From: Rhabdornis inornatus
Taxonomy: Eukaryota; Chordata; Aves; Passeriformes; Rhabdornithidae
Direction of reading: 5' to 3'
DNA length: 64,000 bases
Assembly: GCA_013397075.1 (NCBI GenBank)
Contig: VWZS01010170.1
Coordinates: 124,001-188,000, forward strand
Positions 25,001 to 37,000 of this stretch are shown here, piece after piece. A program made the translations under genes and the position numbers. The notes under the pieces are model-generated. The model searched no databases, was not told where the DNA came from, and worked only from the letters and a program-made list of their open reading frames with translations. Position 1 is the first letter of the stretch. Each line of letters opens with the position of its first letter.

Positions 25001-28000
25001 CTCCACACACTCTTTGACAGTGACATATTTTAAAGCATAATTTAAGTTTAAATACAAGAAAGAAGGCTTTATCTAAGCAGTCAATTTTAATTTCATGTTG
25101 CAGTTATCTTCTGTAGGACAATAATGAAATTCTCTCCAATCCCATTTGGAATATTCAGCTTGCTCTCCTGGCTCTGTAAGAAAACAGACATTCAATTATG
25201 AATTTGTGTAATTCTGATCTTTATTTCTCATATTAGTTAAATAAAAATACTGCCCCAGCCCCCACCCCCATTCTCCAGTCCTCTTAGCAAGTAAAGGAAG
25301 GGAATATTATTTGTTGCTGACAAATCAGATTTTTTTTTCCCATGGGACATTACAGACTACAAAGTATGTTCAGGATTTGAGGATGCAAGTTCTATGCTCA
25401 GTGAAATTGTTTAAGTTACCATAAAAAGAAGTTAGACAACTGTTGGATCTTCTATAATTGTCATTTTTCTGGTAAAGTGTTTCTGGTAAACAAGCTTTTC
25501 AGATAAGCAGATTCTGTCCTTCACATTTTTAGATTCATTATCTGCTCAAATCTGTAGTTGTGGTAGGAAGAGGAAAAACAGCCTTCCTGCTTTATCCTAT
25601 TCCAGTAAGTCTCAACTTTCAGTGAAATTGTCCAGATGTGTGCAACAGTATCTCTACACCTGATAACTAAACTGAGACAAAAAAGAAAAAAAGAAAAGCC
25701 TTATGGCTTCTATTCATTAATGTTTAGGCAGAAAAATAGTGAAATTGAATGATCCTTTAAGGTTTTTATACATTTATAGAATTTGAATTAGACTTAAACA
25801 GAAAGAGGTTTTCTGTAATAAAATTTTAAAATTTGAGCACATGATCTTCAATGCAAGATATTTATTGGTTCAAAGGACTTGAATAGAGCATCATGAGTTT
25901 AGCAATTGTGGCAATTTGTATTGAAACTTTTAAATCCTATGTTAGAATATGATGCAGGCATCACCTGATTTTGTCTAAAGAAATACTCATTATGCTTCCA
26001 TTGTTAATGTTGTAGAGAGGAATCTATACAAGTGGATAAAAATTACTTATTACCTCTGTAAATTGAAAGTGATTTCTGTTCAGCCATGAAAAGAACTGTC
26101 TCCTGCTAATGACCTTTTGGTTCATAACCCTGGTCCCTCTTGAGAAAGAAAAAAAATTTGGAAGTAAGTTTTTGCAGTGCTGTATTTCCCAAAAAATAGT
26201 TACAAAATGGATTTCAGTCTTAATTCCTTCACTACATTTTCTTTCCCAGTATGAATTTTAACAATATTAGTGATAATCTTACTGTGTTGTTCCAGCTGAA
26301 AGTTCTAAACTTTGTGTGTGGCTGCAGATATCTTATGTCTGGTTTTACAGTGGATTAAACCCAGCGGAATTGCTTCTGATGGACATGGTTAGAGATTGAA
26401 GTCTCACTCTTACACTGTACTAAATTTTATTTTGGGAAATATTCTAGGTTAGTTTTAGACTTCTGTACCAAAATCAGTAGAATGTTCCAGTTCTTTCCCA
26501 TTATTTCTCCTTCCTGCAATGTTCATGTTTCTTTTCTTTCTAGCTCACCAGCTGTTTTGGCAGTTGCTTTGCTTTTGTTTACCACATCAAACAGGTTGTC
26601 CACAGTCATCTGCTTTGTGTCAACCGATAAGTCTTCCAAAAAGAGAAAAATTCATGGTGCCGGTAAAACAACAAAGAGAAGACAATATTGGCCAAATTCT
26701 GTTCTGTCTCACAATGCTCTATATCCAGAAAAGTTGTCTGAAGGCAATGGAGTTGGTCTGATCTATGCCAGGCTAATTGAGAGCAGACTTTGGGTTTTGA
26801 GCTGGGAAAAGTTGACCATAAATGCCAAGGGCAACCAAAAGGAAAACTTGCAGGCCTTTTTCATCCACTTGGCAGCCTTTTTCCAGACTAAATGTATTGC
26901 TTTTTTGCCTGTGGTTCAAAACAAAATAAGGATCCAAATCTGCTTTGTGTTAATATAGTTTTCATGGAGAGCAAAGCCCAGCCTGATGTGTCAGTTAGTT
27001 TCTAAATAAGTAAGTAAAGAAGTTGATAACAGCTACTGACTAAGAAAGGCTGAAGGTTGATTTAAAGTTCTGTACCTACCGCAGCATTCTTTAGGATGCC
27101 TGCCCTGACCAGCAGCAGGTCTGCTTTGCTAAACTTAGTTCTCTTACAATGATGGCATAAAGCACCAATAAGCCTGGCAGGAACTTCAATCCTGTTAACA
27201 TGTTTTAAATGCTGTGCTGGAGGTACCTCCTAAGGTTTTCTGCCCTGGTCCAAACTGAGTGCTCTCAGTCTGTGGTCTAGCATGCTGCTTCTTAGGCAGT
27301 AGAGTTTTAAACACATTCTTCTATGGGTTGTGTTGTTTGTTTCTTTTCTTTTGAAAGTAAAGCTAGCTTTTTCCAGTCACACCATGGATAGAGTCAGAGA
27401 AAAATGCAAGGAGTGGCATGGAATTTGCACTAGATTTATGTTGTTATTGTATGAAGTGATTTCTGGCTAAATAAGCATTAAAAGGCAAATTTCTGTCTCT
27501 CTGTCTTTCAGTCTTATCCTGACTGGATTTCAGAGAGTAAAAGGCAGCCTGTTCAGAAGTTCTCAGTGCTATCTTGAGCACTGCACAGCTTCTCTGGGTT
27601 CTGTACACACAAATCAGTAACAAGTGCTCCTCCCAGTTCTTCAAATTAATGTTTCACGTTTTGCTGTGCATTTCCCTTTCTTCAGGACTGCACAGAGGCC
27701 ATACTCGTCTCTTGCCCTGGGTGTCCCATCAGAGCTGTGTCAGCCAGACCTTAGCAAACATATTCAAGTGAACTTCTGGGAGATAAACACTGACACCTCT
27801 TACCAGCATTTGAGTAAATGGCACCAGCACTATGGAATTAGTTACAGTCAAAGACTGAGGTTTATGAAGTTATGAATAGCTAGGATTAGGTATTTACGTC
27901 TCTTTATTAGACTCTCTGCTCTTTATTTCCATAGCTTTGATTGGTTTTATATTATCAGAAATCACCAAATAATTGCTAAGATTGATCTTATAACGCTAAA

Positions 28001-31000
28001 TACATTCAGCTAGGGATAACCTGGCCATAGTTAGAACTTTACTGTCAGTATTTCTGTGTTTGACACCTTACAAGTGAAAGAACTGACTGCTGTCTTACGA
28101 ACTCACCAGTGGAGCCTGCATTCTGCATCAGTGACCAAAGCTGGCTTTAGCAAGCTTTCTCTTAGCAGACCACGAGGCTAAGAAGATATAAAGAAGACCA
28201 ACTATTAAGATCCACCCAAGGCTTCCATATTTTTCAATCTGAGGAAAGCTGGCCTTCAGGAGAGCTATGTTGATAAGGTAAAAACAACAGAGGAGCAAAC
28301 AGGGAATTATATATCTATGAAATTTGCTTTTTTTAGGGTCCTGCCTGGAAGCCTGTTAGGACTCTTCCTCTAAGTAAAGAGTAACACAGGGAATTCCAAA
28401 GTTTCCCACAAATTTCTAGGCTAGTAAGGTCTTTCACACTCTTTCTTGTCTTAGAAAAATATAGGGAAATAATTGTCTAAATAAAGGAAAACTGTGCTGA
28501 GAAGCCATAAGGACCTGTTTTTTAGAAAATGAACGTTTCTGATGTTTGAGGATTGCCAAGATGCAGGCAGAAATCGTGATGCTGTTTTGGTTTTACCAGA
28601 AAACAACAAATAAAGCTGAGCCTCTGATGCTAAGCATTTTTTCTGCTCAACTTTGGATTCCTGTTGAGTTTCTAACCAACAGCACAGGCCTTCGTTTGCT
28701 TATTAGGCCCTATTAAGTGATTGTTCAAATCGCTTAATGCAGAGCCAGGACTGCAGGGTTGGTTTGTCCAAGATACAGCTGAGGCTTCTTTTTTTATTAT
28801 CATTATTTTCCATGTTTTCAGACATCCCAAACCATAACTAATCTTTTCTTTTTCTCTAGCATTTACTACAGAAAACTTCTAGTTTTTGTCATGATGTTCT
28901 GGTGACTTTCCACAACATTATAAGAAAAGACTTGATTGTGTAAATACTTAATGGCTATAGATCAAAGATACAGTGGTGGGTGGGCTTATTTAATTTTATT
29001 TAGGATGACTTGTTTCATATCTCTGGAGTTGCTGTCTCTGTCAAATATGATGAGTGGTATGACAGGTATGAAACAGCAAAGTGGGGAGACTCAACATCAT
29101 AATTTGATGTAAGACTCAGGTTGTGGTATAGATTACTAAAGGCCCAGATGAGAGAAGTTAATTTCTCTTTTATTGCTGTAATAGAAAGAAACACATGTTG
29201 TTGTTTTTCATTTTTTCTTGATGTTTATCTCTGGTTCCTGGTTTTGGATATTTAAAACAACTGAGGCATGCAATTAGATAAAGAAAACATCTCCTGGATA
29301 AACATGCAGGCACATATCTGTGGATATGAATCTCTTTAATACATGTACATACACATATACGTATGAGCTGAGCTACCTAGTATTTGGGAGTACTTTGACA
29401 TTGAATGGCATATGCTCAGTTAGGAGAGAGATAATAACTCTTTTCACAGTTTGGTTGGTATGGGTGAAAATGGAAATGGGATACAAAAAAGAAGAGATTT
29501 TGGAAAGATTTATCTATGGAATTAAGTGGCTTGGTAAGGTAGCCAAGGCAGTGTCTGTTTGTAGCATCAGATCTTTATTAGTCTTTGACAACAATGCCAT
29601 ACAAAAATCTAACCTGCTGTTTTAGGCTTGGAGAACACATTAATTTCTCTTGTGCAGGTAGGATTTGAAGCATTTAAGTCAAGCAGATTCTAAAGGAAAA
29701 CCCTAAAAGTGTGAAATTTGTAACCTTACTCTTTGTAAGAATATCTTGGAAGCTCCTGTAAGGAATGCAGTAGAGGAAGAGACGTAAGATAGGTTAAGAA
29801 AAATTTTCTTTTGAACCCATACCATAAAAAAGGACTGCATTGATGTATAGATAGGGATTGACCCACTATTGACCCAAGAAGTAATAATAACACAAAAATT
29901 TAAAATTTACGACTTGATGAGTATCTCAGGTCCAGGTCCTATTACTGTTTCAAGTTGATATCAGCTCTTTTTTATGAATTAAAACATATCTGTAGGTGTG
30001 TCCTATTTGAACTTCAGGAGGAGTGAAGAAAGCTCTGAAGTTTAAGTAGATTATAGCTGCATGACAAATGTAATCACAGCATGACTTAGCCTAATTATTT
30101 TACTTTGTATTTTTCCACTATGTGTTTAGCTTTTGCGAACTACCTGAGAAAATGCAATTCTCTGGGTCTGTATGGTAATCTTATGCACTGGAGTATACAT
30201 GCCTGAGAGATTCATCTCTCTAGTGTGTTCCCAGTGTTTGTAAACATGATCCTCTGAGAACAGGAAAGGTTTTTCATGCATAGGATGCGATGCAGCGGGG
30301 GGAAAGACAGCAGCTTGGTAGGATGCCATTTCCCTTTGATGGGTCAATAACAGTGGCCTCCAAGTGTTAACCAACATGCACTTCCAAGCTCTGAAAATAA
30401 CATTTATTCTCTCTTTCTGTATATATTTCAGTATATATTGCTCCAAAAGTCTATCTGCATCGTTATTCTGTTTCTCTACCTCTCTGCTCTTAGAAATGTA
30501 AAAACAGGAATGCTGTTCAATGATCAGAGAGTTGAGACTCGAAGTCTTTGCAAAGCCTTGGCAGTATCTTAAGCAATGCTCTGCTGTCTTGCTCTGCTTT
30601 GCTGTGTCCCATATAAACCAACTGCAGCAGTTAAAGAAGTGTGGAGGCATTGCCTAGGTATTATTTAGGTGTGAAAAGCTGTTGCTGATCATATTTTAGG
30701 GATAAAGAAGTAACAGGAACTTAAAGGACAGATATGAAGGCATAGTGACTGCAAGTACTTCACATCATTTGTCATTTCCTCAACTTTTTGTCTGAAATGT
30801 TTTCTTTATTTAGGGCAGAAATACCAGGATCGTTTTCCTTTTGACCTTTGTAATTAGTCACATTTGTCTTCCTATCAGAAGGTCTTATTTTGAAGCTTTG
30901 TAAGTACATTGTTATCCATATAATTCCATGTATTTTCATCTTCACATAGTTGCGCCAACTGCAGTAGAATAAAAATAGGTAGTGGGGTTAATAGGCAGTT

Positions 31001-34000
31001 TCTTTCATTTTATTTTTAATGGAAGAGGAAAGTGTATTGCCATATCTTTAAAAATACTTATAAATGTTGAAATTAAATTATTACCACTTTCAGCTTTCAC
31101 CTAAAGGACTAGTTGAATCTGTTTTGGCAGGTAGGATAGAAGAAAGGAAGAAGCAACAGAAGTGTACCAAAGCATTTGTTTGTTTTACAAGGATTTAGGA
31201 ATTGGCTATGAATAGTGCCATCTAAGCTATAAAAGGGGAATCGAACTCACAAAGAAAATGCCAAGCAATGGCAAGAGAAAATAAAATTATATCCACTGTG
31301 ACTTATATTTCCTTGATGGAACATTTTTCAGTTTCTCTTTGTTCACTTGGAGTTCGGGGATGCAGCTGTGCAAGAGGTAAAACAGGTCAGAGGTTTGCAG
31401 GATGGAGGGTAGAAAACAACCTTGGAAGGAAAATTTGTGAGATCAGCTGTAGTATTCAATTTAAAATAATACTGTGAAATGAGTAATGGTGGTCTTATTT
31501 CACTGAATGTGGCTTGTAATTCTGGTCATAGAATCAGAATGGCTTGTGTTGAAAGGGACCTAAAGATATCTATTAGATCTTATGAGTTAACTTTTATGTG
31601 CATTGTATATGCTGCCTGGGTAGCCTAATTATGGCAAGATGATAATTTTTTCTATTGTTCTATATTCTGGTTCATTACTGGTTAAATTCATCCTGAATTA
31701 AAATTATTTGAAGGCTATCTTACCTTTTCAAAATTTCCTTTAATACCAAGCAAAGCAGAATGTGTTTCTGTGCTCATGCTTATTTTGTTGGTGTGGGATT
31801 TGGTTGGTTTGGTTGGGGTTATTTGTCTGTTGGGAGATTTTTTGTTCCTTCAGCCCAGCCTTTGATTTTTCTTTTAGCTCTACCTTTAGGATTTTTTTGG
31901 AGGTGGGTAGTGAGAAACTTGTGTTTCTGGGCTACCAGCTAGAAAAAAATCCAAAGTTCTTTCAAGCTGCCTTCATCAAAACTCTGCAGACAAAGAGACT
32001 GGGGAGAGCCTGGAGAAGACAGACCACATGAAACCTTGTACACATTGCTCAGCTCTAGGGACAGAGGGCAATTGTTGGCGCTTTGAGTTCTTGTGGACTA
32101 AAAGGCATTGTCTTCAGAGTGGTGTCTTACTTTTAAAATCATCCAGCTGTGACTAGGTTAGGTGTGTGTGAGGTTCAAGACCTGGCATTTCGAGGACTCT
32201 GCCCCTGCCTTCAGCTAAACTTGTAGAAGAGTCCCTTTATAATCTCCTTTCATTAGTCTGTATTTATTAGTGCTTTTCTCTTTGCAGCTTTGAATAGCTA
32301 TTTAATATTAGCAGGGCAAGTTTTTCTGGCATTATTTTTATTTCTTCTTTTTAAATGTATTCGTTGTAAAAAGGAGAAAAGTTAATCCTTTAGTTCTAAA
32401 CCCTTTGTCAAGATTTTGTTTTGCTGCCCTAGTGGTTCTCTCCCCATAAAAAGCACTTTCATAATCTTCTTTTAATATGCACATTATTTTAAGGGGCTAT
32501 AAATACTTTCAAATTTTAGTTGAAACAACTGAGCAAAACCTGTGCCTTAGAAGATGCTTGTTAGTTACCATGACTAATGATATACTTTATAAAGACATGT
32601 GGGGAGGTTGGGGTTTTGTTTATTTGTTTAGTTTTTTAGCCTGTAGCAGTAATCCATTTTAAAGATGAAAATAAACAGAGTGATTGTTAGGAAATTTGTT
32701 TTCAGTGCTATAAAGCTTTTGTGTAATATTTCTAACCTGATACTTTTATCATGGAATAGAACTAACCCAGGAACAGCCGTAAGGTTAGCTGAATATATCT
32801 GATCCTTCAGCATTAGCTGAAGGCCTTCCTTCCTGCCACTGGATGAATATTTGCCTTTTGTAAATGGGATAAATTCCTCTGCACTACCAAAAACCATGCT
32901 GGCTTCTGCAACCTCATTTAATTGGAAACCTCCCTATGAGTCCTTTTTCTTAATTTAATTCCACTATTGCATTGACTCCAAATTTGCATCTGTATTGAGA
33001 GGGACAATGAGCTTTTCCACATCATCCCTTCTCCACTGCATACAAAAAGGAGCACATAATTCTGAACAGTTCAGATGAGTTCACAAACCTCTCTGCTCTT
33101 GTGTTTGAGCGTCTGACTCTAGTAAGTGTTTTCCCATTTTAATAGATATTCACATGGAAATTTTCCTTTTCTACTTTATAGGAAAGATTTAGTTAGCAGA
33201 AACTACATGTCTTGTTGGACAGAATATCTGTCCTTTAACAAGATTGAAATGACTGCCACTGTTGCTTTGGTTGAAAGAAGAGCACACATCATTCCTGCCT
33301 GTGAGCTTACCCCTCTCCTCTATCTGTATCTGATCTCCCTTCTGGGTGTACTCGAGGACTCAAACTGTGAGTTTAGTTGCTAAAAGAGGGCATTCAGAGT
33401 GTTGAGCATCTCCCCTATGCAAACACTTATTTCCTTTGTGCAGGTTTCCCTTGACCACATTGGCTTCCCCAGATTGGAATGTGTGCCTGCCTCTGTGCAC
33501 AGCCACCATCTCTGCTACCAAGTCACACCGAGCCAGATCCTTCCTCTACCTTTTCCAGCCACTTGCCATGTAGTTGCTGCCCTCCTGCACTTAATATTAG
33601 CAAAGGAAAAGAGCTTTCCAGTCAGAGTTTCTTCTAAGGTTTTGACCTAGAACCCAAGGAGACCCTTGAGGAAGGAGTCATTGGCCTGACAGAAGAATGA
33701 TTTCTCTGGAATCTAATAATTTTTTTCAGCTCCTTTCTCCATGCTGTGTAAAGTCCTGTTGTTTTAGCCGTGCCCTCATAAGGAGGAATAAATTGTCAAA
33801 GAACTCTTGCAAATTTATGAGATCCGCCATATCAGGTAAGTATTTCACTAATGATTTTTGGCATTTTGAGATAATTGAGGAGAGGAGAAATTTTGAAATC
33901 ACTGATGTGGCGTCCTGGTGGGAGCTTTAAACACAGCAATAGTGGGGACACACTTGTTCATATAAGCAATAACTGTGCTGCCATCATTACAGGATGCATT

Positions 34001-37000
34001 GTGCTCTAAACAGAGAACCGTGTTCCCACAGAGCTTCGTGAGTTATTTTCCAAACCTGAGTGCTGTAGGACAAGCAGATACAGAAGTTTCCCTTCACAGG
34101 AAATAGCAAAGCTTGAGCCAGTAAGAAGGGATTACATGAATGCTCCCTGGTTCAACTCTTTATTTTCTTTTTTCCAGTAAATGAGTAAATGTGTGAAAGT
34201 TGAGAGGTGTCTGTGTACGGGAGGTGTGTATTTGTGGGCAGGACAGGGAGATGAAGAGATGACAACTGAGATGGTTATGTCACTAGGCCACCTTAGGAAT
34301 GGTTGAAAGTGTTTACTTTGTAAATGTTTGCCGGAGTATTGGAGAAGTTCCAGGCAGTGCCATTTTCCTGGTTCTATTCTGTAATTAACTCCATATAAGT
34401 GTAACAAATTTTGGATTGACCCTTTGCATTGCACTCAATGAGTTCATGATCTCATGCTGTAAATATTCATTATTCTTATAACATGGAAACTAATCCTAAA
34501 TGGAAAAAAATCCACAGAGCATCCCTTCAGAATCAGAGGAACGAAAACAAACTTTCAGGAAAATGCAAGGAATATGAGTGTCTTGCAAACTTCATTACTG
34601 ATTGTATGTTTTCCTTTTTGCATGGAGCATAACCTAATGGTATATACATCATTAAATCAAGTGGAGAACTGTATCAACTGCAAATGCATCTTCTGTGAGT
34701 CTGTTGGTTTGGGAAGGTGAAAAGCATAGATACGAGGAATGGGAGGCAGACAGTGTAGCCTTTTTCATTATGTTTAATATAGTTTTCCTATTTTACTTAT
34801 GTGGTTTGTAGGCTGTGGAAGCTTTATGCATGACTTACACTTCTCTTCTGCCAGAATTACTGCTGAACTGAAGCCTGCTTTGACCATACTTAATGACTCT
34901 ACTGAAATAATTCATGTACTGGCATCTGATAACTTAAATATTGCTATTTGCTAATAGTCCAGAACTGATTTGGTCTCTCTGTTATTTCTAACTCAGTTGT
35001 TCACCCTGTTCTGTTTTCCAGTTGCGCTGTTGGTTACCTAGCAGGAATGTTTTATTTAGGTTAATTTAGAAAGCATGATGTCCAGTGCCAGCTGTCCCAT
35101 GCCAGCACAGCATGTACTGTCCTTTAGGCCAAAAAGACACAACGTAATAAGTTGAACGTTGCTATTGTCATGAATGCTTTCCATTAATGCTTCTGCAGGT
35201 AGGGCAGCTGTAAATGTGAAGCAGAGCTCAAGAAAAATCAATGGCAGCTTTGAATCTTAAAATAATAGCAAAAAATTTAAATAGGGGAGAGGATAGCAGT
35301 TTTATATCAGTAGCTACCCTTGTGCAAACACATACTGAGCAGGAAGTTTTATGTGGCTTTTTGTCTAACATGGGAGGGCCATAACTCCCTCTTCATCAGT
35401 CTCTTCCTTCCATTTCTAACTTTATTGCATTTCTTTTTCTGGCAACTCATGTTGTTTTCTCTTCCACCTTCTTTCTTTCCATCCCACTGCATGCCTCTTT
35501 CCTTGGTCTGACCTCAGAGAGGATGAATATGAAGAGGAGGAAGAAGAACAGCCAGTCACAGAGCCCAATACTGAGGATGAGGGGGAGGAAGAGGCCAATA
35601 GGCAGGTCAAAGCCAGGTACCAGGATTCAGCATTGTCCCTCCACCTTTTCTTCAGGCTCTGGCGTGAACTCACCAGCACAGTGTGCAGCAGCATCCACCT
35701 TTTCACTCACATTCCTTGATCCCTTTTAAAGCCACCCCCCAAGGAAGTATTTTTGCATTTCAAAGCTCTGGGGAGGGGGCTGGGGGGTGGCAGTGCTAGT
35801 GGAAGCATGTTTAATTATATAGGTTCAGTGCACTATGAACTGTCTGCTCTCACTCCTTTACGTAATGCTCACAAATCCTAAAAGCTTTAGTGAAAAGCAT
35901 AGCTTTAAGCATGGTTTAGTTTAAGTTCTTAGTTAAGGCAATGATGAAACACTACAATGCATAGCTGAGGATGTTGCTTGCTTTCTTAGGTTTTCATCCC
36001 TATCTTCATAATACCTACCTTATTAGGAATATCTGTTGCTATGCAGTATATTGACATTTTTTTGAATACTGCCTAAGATTTTATGTAAGTTTTGTTCATA
36101 TTTTAGTAGCAAAGAACCACTTTGAGGCAAAAGTGATATATATATGTGTATATATGTATATACATATACAAAATTTTATAAATGCCTGCATTTCTGTGTA
36201 TATACAGATATAAGCAAATCACCAATCAATATTCTTCATCGTCTATCAATACTCTTGTGTAAAATTTTCCGCTTATTTCTGAGATATATATATGTGTTTG
36301 GCATTTGGCAACTTGGTCGTAATAAACTGAAAGCAAGAAAATGCATTCTTTGTTCTAGAGAGCCATTTGATTTAGGTTAAATTATTTGGCTTTGCAACTC
36401 TGCAAATGAGATAGGATTTTTTTTTACATAAACCACATTTATGCAGACGCTGTACAGCAAGAAGGAAGAAATGAAACTGTTTAATGTGTGAATTCCAAAG
36501 AAAATACTGTAACGTTGTTATTATTATCTTCCTGTCTGCAAATCTTGCCAATGGCTGCCTGAAATTTCAAATTTAAGTGATAATTTCCTCAAATCTGATT
36601 CTTAAAAGTCAAAGCTAAGACACAAGTTGTTGGTAAATCTCATGAGTATACTAAAACACTGCTTTAAAAAGTGAGGAAAAGCCATGTGAATAGCATAATG
36701 TGTTTTTAGGTCATTGGTCTTTTTAGATAATTATCTCTTTAAGATAACTGGATGATATTCCCATGACTTTCCTGAGTACCTTCTTCCACTATCTCTGTAG
36801 CATAACAAAAATTATCTGTAACCTGGCTATTTGTGTTAGACGCTGTCAGGTAGGACTGGCCTGGCTTCAGTGTCTCCTGTCAAGCACAGCAGGTGCAGTA
36901 GATGAAGGTTTTCAGATTTTCCATTGTGAGAACAATTACCTGGTATACACCTGATGATTAACTGCCTAAGATCCCAAGATATCTAAAATAAATTGTGTTT

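Larger units (their letters stand above)
24505..35517 (+). other. FHOD3: FHOD3 intron, 11.0 kb
   Basis: The longest intron in the window, from GTGAGT to GGTCTGACCTCAG. It contains a 158-codon open frame (26482-26958, +), a 174-codon antisense open frame (30650-30126) and a CR1 3' fragment (31525-31595). No exon of FHOD3 was recognised inside. The rest is AT-rich unique-looking sequence. Confidence 0.82.

Noticed and set aside
35422..35706. Antisense frame of 94 codons rich in Ser.
   Set aside because: It is the mirror of the GAG/GAA-rich acidic FHOD3 exon 35518-35616 and has no independent support.
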